64,000 bases of DNA from Caenispirillum bisanense (GCA_945877815.1 CAMDWJ010000017.1:1-64000); one strand, 5' to 3'; shown: positions 1-9,778, counted from the first letter of the stretch. The notes: generated by a model from the letters alone, not told the origin. Translations and numbers: made by a program.

Positions 1-386
1 TGCGCATGGCCAGGCTCGTGGCGCAGCGGCACGAATACCTCGCGCTGCCGCTGACGGCGCTCGTGAACATAGTCCTTCACGATCGTCATCCCGCCGCCGT
101 AACCATACTCGTCGCGCAGCCGCTCGAAGATCCGCTTCGACGTATGATGTTGCTTCGAATGGGCCGTCCGATCAGCTTCCAGAATCTGATCAATGATCGC
201 GGTAAAGGGGTCCAGCTTCGGTCGTTTCGGCGGTCCTCGGCGCCGGTACCCCGGCGGCACCGAAAACGCCACCATCTTGGCTACCGTGCGAGGGTCGATC
301 CTAAATCGCTGCGCCACCTCACGCCGGCTCAAACCCTCGATCTGCACCGCATGGCGAACCCGTCCATATAACTCCACGCCCTTCAT
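1..386 (-). CDS. istA: IS21 family transposase IstA, N-terminal part (runs off window)
   Basis: An open minus-strand frame starts with ATG at 386 and continues past base 1 with no stop, giving 128 codons. The product begins MKGVELYGRVRHAVQIEG, followed by an N-terminal helix-turn-helix of the IstA type (LSRREVAQRFRIDPRTVAKM). A later segment (SKQHHTSKRIFERLRDEYGY, about residues 80-100) is typical of the region before the DDE catalytic core. IstA cuts and joins the element ends with the help of the IstB ATPase. The catalytic domain lies outside the window, so activity cannot be judged. The family call is secure from the N-terminal pattern. Confidence 0.85.
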   Translation of the reverse strand, partial: MKGVELYGRVRHAVQIEGLSRREVAQRFRIDPRTVAKMVAFSVPPGYRRRGPPKRPKLDPFTAIIDQILEADRTAHSKQHHTSKRIFERLRDEYGYGGGMTIVKDYVHERRQRQREVFVPLRHEPGHA

Positions 387-469
387 CACTCCGCCTTCCG
401 TCTACCAGGCAAAGGGCTATCTGCTGCCGGACTTTTACTCCGGCGCAATCAGATTATCCGGCCGCTTCA
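1..469 (-). mobile_element. IS21-family insertion sequence, right end only
   Basis: The first 469 bases carry the 5' end of an IS21-type transposase gene and about 80 bases of terminal sequence. Read on the minus strand, the element appears to begin with TGAAGCGGCCGG at 469, which fits the TG-start ends of IS21 elements. That boundary also supplies the stop codon (467-469) of the neighbouring EF-G-like remnant, so the element seems to have landed in or next to that gene. The other end, the istB helper gene and the target duplication lie outside the window, so the exact edge is inferred. Confidence 0.7.
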
Positions 470-946
470 GTGAGAGATTATTGATCCGGCGATTACACAT
501 TCGAAGGTTGCCGTGCCTTGCGTCAACGAGCGCAGCTTGTTGATCAGATCCAACGTCTCGGATTCGGGTAGATGCGCCGAGACCTCGTCCCAGCCCGGCC
601 AATCTTCCTTGGGCTCGATGACGCCCAACTGCAGATCGCGCGTCAGATTTTCGTAGATCGTCTCGGTGCCCGGAACGCGACGCTCCAATATCTGTTCGAG
701 CAACGCATCGTCGTAATCGGCGAGCGCTTCGAGTAGATGCGCGCGTTCTTCCTGTTCGCGCGCCAGGATCGAAGCTGGGATTTCCATCAGGTCCGACGGT
801 GCCCCCGCATGAAACTTGTAGGCGCGCTCGCTCACCAGATCGACGCGGCTCAGGATGCAATCGAGCAAAATCGTCTTGCCGCTGAGGTAGGTGCCGATGA
901 GAACCGCGCATCGCGGCACGGATGAAGCTCTGTTGGCTATGGCCAA
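467..946 (-). pseudogene. Elongation factor G-like protein, internally collapsed remnant
   Basis: This minus-strand frame (TTG start near 946, about 159 codons) keeps pieces of the EF-G-like GTPases found in alphaproteobacteria. It has a P-loop (GTYLSGKT) and then jumps directly to VDLVSERAYKFHAGAPSDL and a helix-rich stretch (residues about 45-100) that matches the G-prime region. It jumps again to WDEVSAHLPESETLDLINKL plus RSLTQGTATFE, which matches EF-G domain V. The G2-G5 motifs, domains II-IV and most of the usual 650-700 residues are absent. The frame ends at the IS21 boundary. It cannot be a working translocase. Two internal in-frame deletions plus an IS insertion are the simplest reading. 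Confidence 0.7.
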
Positions 947-1198
947 TCATCTCCCTTTGCCGACGCTGATCGCTATATTCGGTAGGGCGAGCCGATGGAG
1001 GACACACCCCCGTCGTAAAGGTTAGGCACCGCTCGGATGGAGAGTCAAAGAAGATTCGGGCCCCGAAAAGGCACGCGCCCACTCAGCCGGACAAGAATCG
1101 GGGAGACTTAAATTCCAATTCGGCCAGAATCCGACGGTGTTTTTGCGACACAAAAAGAACCAATGCACGAAAACCCCTGTCATGCTCATATGAGGCCC

Positions 1199-1900
1199 AT
1201 GACAAACATCGCCCCCCGCTTCAACTGGCCGCATATCGGCACCGATCTCGACGCGCATGGCTATGCCGTCATCCCCGGCCTGCTAAAGCCCGATACGTGT
1301 GTCATGCTGGCCGAGGCCTATGACGACGAATCCAATTTCCGCAATCGCGTGGTGATGGCACGGCACGGCTATGGGCGCGGCGAATACAAATATTTCGCCT
1401 ATCCTCTGCCCGAGATCGTGCAGACGCTGCGCACCAATCTCTATCCGCCGCTCGCCGCCATCGCCAATCGCTGGAACGACACGCTGCATATCGAGCAGCA
1501 ATTCCCGATGGACCATGCAAGCTACCTCGCGCAATGCCACGCCGCCGAGCAGACGCGCCCGACGCCACTGATGCTGCAATATGGCGCGGGCGACTATAAT
1601 TGCCTGCACCAGGATCTGTATGGCGACGAGGTCTTTCCGATCCAGGCGACGATCCTGCTGTCGCGCCCCGATGACGATTTCTCGGGCGGCGAATTCCTGC
1701 TGACCGAGCAGCGGCCGCGCATGCAGTCGCGCGCCGAAGTGGTGCCGCTGGCGCAAGGCGACGCCGTGATCTTTCCGGTCTGCCAGCGCCCGATGATGGG
1801 CACGCGCGGCCCCTATCGCGTGACCATGCGCCATGGCGTCTCCAAGATCCGCAGCGGACGGCGCAAGACGCTCGGCATCATCTTCCACGACGCGACCTAA
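1199..1900 (+). CDS. 2OG-Fe(II) oxygenase (PF09859-like), possibly DNA-repair associated
   Basis: A 233-residue protein resembling the Oxygenase-NA family of 2-oxoglutarate/Fe(II) enzymes. The facial triad is visible as H137-x-D139 (NCLHQDLYGD) and H212 (YRVTMRHGVS). Basic residues further on (about 218-223, SGRRK) could bind 2-oxoglutarate. The ATG at 1199 is preferred because GAGG lies four bases upstream. An in-frame ATG at 1163 would add 12 residues and has a weak ribosome site. The stop lies 12 bases before the start of alkB on the same strand, so the two are probably co-transcribed. Family members are often found beside alkylation-repair genes, but the substrate is unknown. Confidence 0.8.
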   Translation: MTNIAPRFNWPHIGTDLDAHGYAVIPGLLKPDTCVMLAEAYDDESNFRNRVVMARHGYGRGEYKYFAYPLPEIVQTLRTNLYPPLAAIANRWNDTLHIEQQFPMDHASYLAQCHAAEQTRPTPLMLQYGAGDYNCLHQDLYGDEVFPIQATILLSRPDDDFSGGEFLLTEQRPRMQSRAEVVPLAQGDAVIFPVCQRPMMGTRGPYRVTMRHGVSKIRSGRRKTLGIIFHDAT

Positions 1901-1912
1901 ATCCCGGCGACC

Positions 1913-2530
1913 ATGAGCGACCTTCTCGCGTCACTGACCCCGATCGAGCGCATCGGCGAGGGTGCGGTCCTGTTGCGCGGTTTCTGCGCGAACGACGGCG
2001 AAGCGCTCATGCGCGCGGTGCGCGCGATCGAGGCCGAGGCACCCTTCCGCCATATGGTGACGCCGGGCGGACGCGGCATGTCGGTCGCCATGACAAATTG
2101 CGGGAGGACCGGCTGGGTCACCGACCTCACCGGTTACCGCTATGAGGCCTGCGATCCGACCAGCGCCAAGCCATGGCCGACGATGCCCGATATTTTTTTC
2201 GATCTCGCCAGGCGCGCCGCCGCGGCCGGCGGCTATCCGAATTTCGAACCCGACGCGTGTCTAATCAATCGCTACGAGCCAGGGGCGCGGATGGCGCCGC
2301 ACCAAGACAAGGACGAGCGCGATTTCACCGCCCCGATCGTGTCGGTCTCGCTCGGCCTGCCCGCGACGTTTTTATGGGGCGGACTTGCCCGCAGCGATAA
2401 GACGCAGCGTTTCACCTTGCACGATTGCGACGTCGTCGTCTGGGGCGGGCCAAGTCGCCTCGTCTATCACGGTGTGGCTCCCGTCAAAAATGGCGGGCGC
2501 TATAACCTCACGTTCCGCCGCGCGCGTTAG
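1913..2530 (+). CDS. alkB: Alkylated DNA repair dioxygenase AlkB
   Basis: A 205-residue protein of about the same length as E. coli AlkB (216). AlkB removes methyl groups from 1-methyladenine and 3-methylcytosine in DNA by oxidation, using Fe(II) and 2-oxoglutarate. The signature is complete: NRYEPGARMAPHQDKDE holds H130 and D132, YHGV holds H186, and GRYNLTFRR holds R196 and R202, which contact 2-oxoglutarate and substrate. The N-terminal half has the usual nucleotide-recognition lid (about residues 40-75). It follows the oxygenase gene closely. Its stop overlaps the end of the convergent chlorite-dismutase-like pseudogene. Confidence 0.93.
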   Translation: MSDLLASLTPIERIGEGAVLLRGFCANDGEALMRAVRAIEAEAPFRHMVTPGGRGMSVAMTNCGRTGWVTDLTGYRYEACDPTSAKPWPTMPDIFFDLARRAAAAGGYPNFEPDACLINRYEPGARMAPHQDKDERDFTAPIVSVSLGLPATFLWGGLARSDKTQRFTLHDCDVVVWGGPSRLVYHGVAPVKNGGRYNLTFRRAR

Positions 2531-3081
2531 ACCCGCGTCAGGCGGATATCGACCTCGCGCTCGACGTAAGCCCATTCCTCGGTCGCGCGCAGGCGGCGTA
2601 CCAAATCCTCGAATGCATCGCTATCGGCCGGCGCATATTCGAACCAGGTGAGGAAGTCGAACGGCTCGCCCAACTCGCGGCTGTGATGCAGACGTCGCGC
2701 GACGCCCGGCAGGTAATCGAGCCCGATGCCGATGTGGCGCGACTGTTCCTCGAAAATCGCACGGCGCGCATCCTGGGCCAGCGTCCACCAGGCATCCGAC
2801 TTGCGGATTGGTATGAGTGCCGCGCACGACGCCTACGGCCGCGCCAGACCTTCCTGTTTCGCACTCAGGCTCTGAACCTCGGCACCCGTCGTGTAGCGCG
2901 TATTGCCGGTCGAACCGCGCAAAGCCCACACACTGTGCGGCGCGGTATCGAAGGCAGCACCTTCGCTCACAGATAGGCGCGCAGCCGGGGCCAGACTTTC
3001 GCCGACAACAGCATCGATCCGATCGATCGACCAAGAACCAGTGGCGCCGGCCGCGAATATGACAAGAAGCGGCGGCGCCAT
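2527..3081 (-). pseudogene. Chlorite dismutase family protein interrupted by one in-frame amber codon
   Basis: The minus-strand frame reads as one 184-residue protein apart from a TAG at 2835-2833. The first part (MAPPLLVIFAAGATGSWSID to AKQEGLARP) and the second part (AALIPIRKSDAWWTLAQ, then IFEEQSRHIGIGLDYLPGVA, RRLHHSRELGEPFDFLTWFE) are in the same frame and both look well preserved. Such proteins bind heme or act in heme metabolism. There is no obvious restart ATG after the stop. The upstream aminotransferase gene ends nine bases before the start, so they probably form one transcript. The stop may be a recent mutation, a sequencing error or a suppressed codon; the intact downstream sequence argues against old decay. 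Confidence 0.8.
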
Positions 3082-3090
3082 GGCGCGCGA

Positions 3091-4314
<1,224 letters not shown>

Positions 4315-4396
4315 CTAAATGAGGGTCAAAACGGCGCGGACACTAAGCGGAGTCCGTCACCTTCGCAACCCGCGATGCCCAGAGTCTCGCGCGATA

Positions 4397-4423
4397 TAGG
4401 CATCCATGTGCATTTATGGGCAT
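4397..4423 (+). repeat. Three short GCAT-core units at 10-bp spacing
   Basis: TAGGCAT, TGTGCAT and TGGGCAT begin at 4397, 4407 and 4417, a strict 10-base period. They lie about 105 bases upstream of the aminotransferase start, in the gap before the secreted hydrolase gene. They share the core of the longer array at 4471-4558 and probably belong to the same structure. Confidence 0.6.
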
Positions 4424-4470
4424 GGCGTGGCGCAACGCCTGAAAATCCGCCATTTCGTGAATCGGTCTTC

Positions 4471-4558
4471 TAGGCATGATCTAGGCATCGTATTCGCATT
4501 TTCTAGGCACGATATAGGCATTTACTGTGCATCTTGTGTGCATCGACTGTGCATGGGC
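4471..4558 (+). repeat. Eight-unit 11-bp direct repeat array (TAGGCAT / TGTGCAT core)
   Basis: Units start at 4471, 4482, 4493, 4504, 4515, 4526, 4537 and 4548, exactly 11 bases apart. The 7-base cores are TAGGCAT, TAGGCAT, TTCGCAT, TAGGCAC, TAGGCAT and then TGTGCAT three times; the other four bases vary. Eleven is not a multiple of three, so coding repeats are unlikely. About one helical turn per unit puts every core on the same face of the DNA, which suits cooperative protein binding. The gap between 4294 and 4826 otherwise holds no gene I can support. Confidence 0.75.
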
Positions 4559-4675
4559 ACGAGAGGGCGATTGGGCGGATGCGGGCGCGCGAAGGATTGC
4601 GCGGCCGGAGAAGTTTGATGCCTCGGCGCCAAACGTGTTCTTCACCGCAATCTCCTTTCATGCTCATTTGCTTAT

Positions 4676-4690
4676 GTTCTTTATTTGTTC
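4676..4690 (+). promoter_or_regulatory. Candidate LexA (SOS) box, GTTC-N7-GTTC
   Basis: The sequence GTTCTTTATTTGTTC matches the direct-repeat LexA operator known from alphaproteobacteria. It sits in an AT-rich stretch about 137 bases upstream of the secreted hydrolase gene and about 1.1 kb before uvrB on the same strand. No such box was found directly in front of uvrB. Chance occurrence of an eight-base pattern is possible, so this is a candidate only. Confidence 0.45.
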
Positions 4691-4826
4691 TGTTTTATCG
4701 ATACGTCAAGGGGGCTCACGCTAACGTGGTAGATCGAGGATTTTCATGTGACGCCCGTTCGCGTAAAATTTGATGGTGATTAGGAAAACCGTCGGGGCGG
4801 CTGGCCGCCATTGCGGGGAGTAAGCC

Positions 4827-5561
4827 GTGCGCATCTGTTCCCTCGCCGCGTTCATATCGATCTCGATTTTGGCTTCCGCAAATGCGGACGCGGCCTCGAT
4901 GGAAGAGGTGGTTTACGCCACGCAGCCCACGCGCCTCACCGGCTATCTATGCAACCCCGCCAACCTCGCCCCCGGCAAGCAGGCGGCCGTGCTCTACAAT
5001 CACGGCGGTATGCAGGCCATCATCGGCGGCGCGCCCAAGGAAACCTGTGCCGCCCTGGCCGACGCCGGGTTCATCGGCTTCGCGCCGATCCGCCGCCCGA
5101 CGATGGAAGTCGGCCCGTCGCGCGCGGACGTGCGTACCGCACTCGCCTATCTGGCCAACCTCGACATCGTCGATCCCAAGCGTATCGCCATGGCCGGGTT
5201 CTCGCGCGGCGGCGCGCTCACCTTCATGGCCGCGGCCGAAGGGGCAGCAATTTCGGCCGCTGTCATCATGGCAAGCGCGGCACCGCCGGCGGAAAGCGGC
5301 TTCACTCTGACCGATGCACTCAAGATTAAAATCCCGGTCTTCCTGATCGTGGCGGAAAACGACACCGGCTCGAAGAAAACCAATGGGCAGAACACGATCG
5401 CCGGTATGAGGCGCATGCAAACGGCGCTCAACGAGGCCGGGAACCCCGCGCGCCTCGTCGTCTATCCGCGCTTTCGCACCGGCGACGGGCACGAAATGTT
5501 CGAGGAAATCGGCATCTATTGGCCCGACGTCGTCGCCTTCCTGAAGCAGCAATTACCCTAG
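4827..5561 (+). CDS. Secreted alpha/beta hydrolase, dienelactone hydrolase-like
   Basis: A 244-residue alpha/beta hydrolase with an N-terminal signal peptide (MRICSLAAFISISILASANA, cut probably after residues 20-23). The catalytic triad can be placed at S126 in GFSRGG, D179 in VAENDT and H222 in GDGHEMF. YNHGG near residue 60 fits the oxyanion-hole loop. The start is GTG at 4827, with GGGGAG six bases upstream. The enzyme should act in the periplasm on an ester or similar bond; the substrate is unknown. A candidate LexA box and the phased repeat array lie upstream. uvrB follows after a gap of about 240 bases. Confidence 0.8.
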   Translation: MRICSLAAFISISILASANADAASMEEVVYATQPTRLTGYLCNPANLAPGKQAAVLYNHGGMQAIIGGAPKETCAALADAGFIGFAPIRRPTMEVGPSRADVRTALAYLANLDIVDPKRIAMAGFSRGGALTFMAAAEGAAISAAVIMASAAPPAESGFTLTDALKIKIPVFLIVAENDTGSKKTNGQNTIAGMRRMQTALNEAGNPARLVVYPRFRTGDGHEMFEEIGIYWPDVVAFLKQQLP

Positions 5562-5803
5562 TCCACGGGCCACGGGCCACGGGATATCGGGGTCGATCAC
5601 CCTGGCGGTAAGCGACGGGTTTTTTTCGCCGGAAGCCTGCACGGAGGACTGCGTCACAGCGGACCAACCGGACCGCAAGGCGGCCCGTTCTCAACATCCG
5701 CTGGGGGTTTTTTGTGACCTTCGCTAGACCGATGGACGGTTGGGTCGCGGCTGGCCCACGCAAGAGCATGACGTGCCGCATCCTCCGCCCTATATTATCC
5801 CTC

Positions 5804-7966
5804 ATGCCCGATAGCCCCCTTTTCAGCCCGTTGCGCCGGCCCGCCATCGTCGGCGGCAAGCAGCTCCAAATCGTCTCGCACTACCAACCGGCGGGCGATC
5901 AACCCCAAGCCATCGCGGCGCTCAACGAGGGGGTCGGTGCCGGCGATCGCGACCAGGTGCTGCTCGGCGTCACCGGGTCGGGCAAGACCTTCACCATGGC
6001 GCATGTCATCCAAAAAGCGAACCGCCCGACGCTGGTGCTGGCGCCCAACAAAACGCTGGCGGCACAACTCTACGGCGAGATGAGGGATTTCTTCCCCAAC
6101 AATGCGGTCGAATATTTCGTCTCCTATTACGACTACTACCAGCCCGAAGCCTACGTGCCGCGCACCGACACCTATATCGAAAAAGATTCCTCGGTGAACG
6201 AGCAGATCGACCGCATGCGCCATTCGGCGACACGCGCACTGATGGAACGCAATGACGTGATCATCGTCGCCTCGGTGTCGTGCATCTACGGCATCGGCGC
6301 GGTCGAAACCTATTCGACGATGACCATCAAATTGGAACCCGGCATCAAGGTCGATCGCGCGGAGCTGGTGAAACGCTTCATCGAGCTGCAATATACTCGC
6401 AACGACGCGGCCTTCTATCGCGGCACATTCCGCGTGCGCGGCGACGTGATCGAGATTTTCCCCTCGCACATGGAAGACCGCGCTTGGCGCATCTCCTTGT
6501 TCGGCGACGAGGTCGAAGGATTGTGGGAGATCGATCCGCTCACCGGCGACAAGGTCGGCACACTGAGCGAGGCCACACTTTATCCGCAAAGCCACTATGT
6601 GACGCCGCGCCCGACCTTGCTGCAGGCGATCCCGAAAATACGCGCCGAAATGAAGGAACAGGTCGCCTGGTTCGAGACCAACGGCAAGCTGTTGGAGGCG
6701 CAGCGCATCTATGAGCGCACCACCTTCGATCTCGAAATGCTGGAGACGACCGGCCATTGCGCGGGGATCGAAAACTATTCGCGCTACCTCACGGGGCGCA
6801 ATCCCGGCGATCCCCCGCCGACATTGTTTGAATATCTGCCCGAGAACGCTTTGCTGGTGGTCGATGAAAGCCACGTCACCGTGCCGCAGATCGGCGGCAT
6901 GTTCAAAGGCGACTTCAACCGCAAATCGACGCTCGCCGAATTCGGCTTCCGCCTGCCGTCCTGCATCGATAACCGGCCGCTCAAATTCGACGAATGGGAA
7001 TCCTTCCGCCCGCAGACGGTGTTTGTGTCGGCCACACCCGGCCCGTGGGAGATGAACCGAACGCAGGGCGTCTTCGTCGAACAAGTGGTGCGCCCAACCG
7101 GCCTCGTCGATCCGCAATGCATCATCCGTCCGGTCGCCCAACAAGTCGACGATCTGTTGGCCGAATGCCGCATCTGCGCCGCCAAGAGCCAGCGCGTGCT
7201 GGTCACCGTGCTGACCAAGCGCATGGCCGAGGATTTGACCGAATATATGCACGAAACCGGCCTGCGCGTGCGCTACCTGCATTCCGACATCGATACCCTG
7301 GAACGCATCGAGATCATCCGCGATTTGAGATTGGGCGCCTACGACATCCTGATCGGCATCAACCTGCTACGCGAAGGATTGGACATCCCCGAATGCGCGC
7401 TGGTCGCCATTCTCGATGCCGACAAGGAAGGATTCTTGCGCAGCAAGACGTCGCTGGTGCAGACCATCGGACGCGCGGCGCGCAATCTCGAAGGCCGCGT
7501 GCTGCTTTATGCCGACCGTATGACCGACTCGCTGCAATATGCCATCGACGAGACCAATCGCCGTCGCGCGCGCCAGGAAGAATACAACATCAAACACAAC
7601 ATCACGCCGGAATCGATCAAGAAGGGCATCTCCGACATCCTGCAAAGCGTCTACGAGGGCGATTACGTCACCGTCGATACCGGCGTGTCGGGCGAAGCGC
7701 ATCTGGTCGGCAGCAATTACGCCATCCATATCGACGATCTGAAAAAACGCATGGTCGAGGCAGCATCGAATTTGGAGTTCGAGGAAGCCGCGCGCATGCG
7801 CGACGAGATCCGGCGACTGGAGGCGATCGAACTGGGGTTGGGCCGCCCCGGCATGGCACCGTCGGCCGTCACCGCCGCCGGCGTGCAGCGCGGCGAGATC
7901 CGGCCCCAGGCGCGTTCCATCGGCCGCAAATCCAAGACCAAGCAGCGCAGTTTGAAACGGCTTTAG
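5804..7966 (+). CDS. uvrB: Excinuclease ABC subunit B (UvrB)
   Basis: UvrB is the damage-verifying helicase of nucleotide excision repair. It receives damage sites from UvrA and recruits UvrC. The 720-residue reading starts at ATG 5804; a GTG at 5714 in the same frame would add 30 unlikely residues. Seen in order: Walker A GVTGSGKT (55-62), the [10 protein letters not shown] beta-hairpin that clamps DNA, the DESH box, helicase motifs including [14 protein letters not shown] and QTIGRAARN, and a C-terminal UVR motif ([15 protein letters not shown]) that binds UvrC. No ribosome site stands out at 5804. A pair of palindromic repeats follows the stop. Confidence 0.95.
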   Translation: MPDSPLFSPLRRPAIVGGKQLQIVSHYQPAGDQPQAIAALNEGVGAGDRDQVLLGVTGSGKTFTMAHVIQKANRPTLVLAPNKTLAAQLYGEMRDFFPNNAVEYFVSYYDYYQPEAYVPRTDTYIEKDSSVNEQIDRMRHSATRALMERNDVIIVASVSCIYGIGAVETYSTMTIKLEPGIKVDRAELVKRFIELQYTRNDAAFYRGTFRVRGDVIEIFPSHMEDRAWRISLFGDEVEGLWEIDPLTGDKVGTLSEATLYPQSHYVTPRPTLLQAIPKIRAEMKEQVAWFETNGKLLEAQRIYERTTFDLEMLETTGHCAGIENYSRYLTGRNPGDPPPTLFEYLPENALLVVDESHVTVPQIGGMFKGDFNRKSTLAEFGFRLPSCIDNRPLKFDEWESFRPQTVFVSATPGPWEMNRTQGVFVEQVVRPTGLVDPQCIIRPVAQQVDDLLAECRICAAKSQRVLVTVLTKRMAEDLTEYMHETGLRVRYLHSDIDTLERIEIIRDLRLGAYDILIGINLLREGLDIPECALVAILDADKEGFLRSKTSLVQTIGRAARNLEGRVLLYADRMTDSLQYAIDETNRRRARQEEYNIKHNITPESIKKGISDILQSVYEGDYVTVDTGVSGEAHLVGSNYAIHIDDLKKRMVEAASNLEFEEAARMRDEIRRLEAIELGLGRPGMAPSAVTAAGVQRGEIRPQARSIGRKSKTKQRSLKRL

Positions 7967-7992
7967 GAAATTTCTCTATCAGCAGAGAACCG

Positions 7993-8053
7993 TCACTCCC
8001 CGGCTCGTCCGGGGAGTCCATCAATGGATGCCCCGGACAAGCCGGGGCATGAC
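7993..8053 (+). repeat. Pair of palindromic intergenic repeats (REP-like)
   Basis: Two hairpins stand next to each other after uvrB: ACTCCCCGG-ctcgt-CCGGGGAGT (7995-8017) and ATGCCCCGG-acaag-CCGGGGCAT (8028-8050). The outer bases GTCA and TGAC close the pair. The second is related to the palindrome between lpd and sucB (17113-17141). There is no T-run after them, so they look like mobile REP-type elements rather than a classical terminator, although they may protect or end the uvrB message. Confidence 0.75.
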
Positions 8054-8105
8054 GAGAATATAGGTCTTGGGTCTTGTCGACCCAAGAATAAGAACGAGAG
8101 TGCCG

Positions 8106-8282
8106 TTAATTTCCGAGGTCCTCGCCGAGCACGGCCGCATCGTCATTGGGGCCGGCGATATCGGTCACGCGGCGCCCCTCGCTGACATGCTGTTCACGTG
8201 CCGCCTGAGCCTGGGCTAGAGTCGCGTAGACGTGAGTGCCGTAATGCAGCTCACTCGGTATGCGCGACGAAAATACGAACAT
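8106..8282 (-). CDS. Small hypothetical protein, 58 residues
   Basis: A short minus-strand frame from ATG 8282 to TAA 8106 encodes 58 residues: MFVFSSRIPSELHYGTHVYA, then a region rich in Ala, Gln and Glu (TLAQAQAAREQHVSEGRR), then DIAGPNDDAAVLGEDLGN. GGAGAG stands eight bases before the ATG, a good ribosome site. Codon use is GC-rich at third positions, like its neighbours, in the second half. No signal peptide or membrane segment is seen and I do not recognise the family. It lies downstream of the amidase and AtzG-like genes on the same strand, with a palindrome in between. Confidence 0.5.
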   Translation of the reverse strand: MFVFSSRIPSELHYGTHVYATLAQAQAAREQHVSEGRRVTDIAGPNDDAAVLGEDLGN

Positions 8283-8349
8283 AGATATAGCTCTCCGGTT
8301 AATGGCCTCCCCATCTCATGTAGGCAGGTTGCATCGCGGTTCCAAGGTT

Positions 8350-8371
8350 ATAACGGTCACTTAACCGTTAT
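8350..8371 (+). promoter_or_regulatory. Perfect 8-bp inverted repeat, possible operator or terminator stem
   Basis: ATAACGGT (8350-8357) and ACCGTTAT (8364-8371) form a perfect inverted repeat with a six-base spacer. It covers the stop codon of the AtzG-like gene and lies before the 58-residue gene read from the same strand. There is no T-run, so an operator for the small gene is as likely as a terminator. Confidence 0.4.
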
Positions 8372-8552
8372 TGACCCGGAATACCGGCGCCGGCATGACA
8401 AATTTGGTCGACGGGCGCGGGATCGCGAGGCCGGCCTTGGCGATCTCGGCCATTTTGCCGGCGAGCGTCGCCATCTGATCGGCCGGCAGGTTGAGCCCAT
8501 AGCGGGTAGCGAAGGCGGTTGCTTCGGCTTCGGTGAAGGTCGGATCGCTCAT
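8361..8552 (-). CDS. Small amidase-associated protein, AtzG/DUF4089-like
   Basis: A 63-residue protein (MSDPTFTEAEATAFATRYGL to STKFVMPAPVFRVNNG). Its size, helical first half, terminal APVFRVN motif and position directly after an amidase gene suggest the small AtzG-type subunit that pairs with AtzE-type amidases (as in 1-carboxybiuret hydrolase). GGAGG-like bases precede the ATG. It lies 11 bases downstream of the amidase stop, whereas AtzG often precedes its partner. Similarity rests on a short, weak pattern, so the family call is moderate. If the amidase is inactive through its missing N-terminus, this gene may also be idle. Confidence 0.55.
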   Translation of the reverse strand: MSDPTFTEAEATAFATRYGLNLPADQMATLAGKMAEIAKAGLAIPRPSTKFVMPAPVFRVNNG

Positions 8553-8563
8553 ATCATATCCTC

Positions 8564-9778
8564 CTAAAGAACCGGACGGCGCGAGTGCCAGTCTCGCGAG
8601 CGCTCGTAAGCCCGCGCGATCCTCAACACCATGGCCTCGTCGAAATAACGCCCGACCAACTGCGCCCCGATCGGCAGGCCGTCGGCATCGAAGCCGGTGC
8701 GCATGGCAAGCGCCGGGTGGCCCGAAATATTGAAGGCCGTTGTGGCGCTGCGCCCCTGGAAGTCCTTCACCAAAGCGGGATCGGAAAAAGGCGTCGCGGT
8801 GCGGTAGGCGCAGGGCAGAAGGATCGCGTCATAGCGGCTAACCAGCGCATCCATGGAGACGGCAAGTTCGCGCCGCCGTCGCTGGGCGGTGACGTAATCG
8901 ACCGCACGCGCCGCAGCGCCCATCATCAGGGCCTCGCGCAATTCGCGCCCCATCAGATGCCCGCGCTCGACGAAATCCACCTCGTGCACGGTGGCACGCT
9001 CGGTGCCGCTAATCAGCGTCGTGAGTTCGCGGTAGCGCGACGGCGGCAAGGGCAGCGAGACATCGACGACGGTCGCACCCTGCAGCTTCAATTCGGCGAC
9101 AACATCCTCCAGACCTTCGGTTACGGCTTCGTCGACAGCAATCGCCTCGCCGATGGCGCGCACATAGCCGATGGTGAGGCCGCGCACACCCGCCTCCAAT
9201 CCGCGAGTGTAATCCGGCACCGGTAGGGCGACCGTCGCGGCGTCGCGCGCATCGTATCCGGCGATCGCCTGAAGCACATTGGCGTTGTCCTCGATCGACC
9301 AGGTCATCGGCCCGGGCGTGTCGAGCGACCAGCAGTTGGGCAGGATGCCGTGCCGGCTGATCAATCCGTAGGTCGGCTTCAGCCCTTGCAGGCCGCAACC
9401 GGCGGCGGGCGAGCGGATCGATCCGCCAGTATCCGCACCGAGCGCGAACATCGCGGTGCCGGCGGCGACCGAGGCGCCAGAACCGGTCGACGAGCCGCCG
9501 GTGCAATAATCGTCCTTCCACGGATTGCGCGCGTGCTCATACGCGGCGTCGTGATAGACGAGGCCCTGGCCGGTGCCGTATTCCCAGGTATTGAGCTTTC
9601 CGAGCAGGATGGCGCCCGCTTCGTCGAGTTTTTCCACGATGGCCGCGTCGTAATCCGGCACGTGGTCCATCAAGGCGCGCGAATTGGCACAAGTACGCAG
9701 ACCCTTGGTGAAGAAATTATCCTTGGCGCCGTAAGGAATGCCGTGCAGCGGCCGCACTGGACCCGTCATCGCTTTCAT
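8564..9778 (-). pseudogene. Amidase (AtzE/GatA type) lacking its N-terminus
   Basis: The frame has the amidase signature core: K20 in GIPYGAKDNF, the GGSSTGSGASVAAG motif with the cis-Ser, GADTGGSIRSPA with the Ser nucleophile, and a C-terminal GLPIGAQLVG. These enzymes hydrolyse amide bonds with a Ser-cisSer-Lys triad, and all three residues are present. However, the protein starts at MKAMTGPVRPLHGIPYG, where family members already have about 60-70 residues of helical N-terminus. The frame stops being amidase-like at about 9765, exactly where a divergent, also truncated hydrolase begins. A deletion that removed both 5' ends and the promoter region is the simplest explanation. Confidence 0.7.

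Noticed and set aside
4471..4558. CRISPR array
   Set aside because: Units are 11 bp with no 25-40 bp spacers and no cas genes nearby.
4406..4773. Several short plus-strand frames of 60-80 codons across the repeat array
   Set aside because: They follow the 11-bp repeat, lack ribosome sites and show no family; the repeat length is not a multiple of three, so coding repeats are unlikely.
5690..5720. LexA box directly before uvrB
   Set aside because: GTTCTCAACATCCGC shares only the first half-site; the second GTTC is absent.
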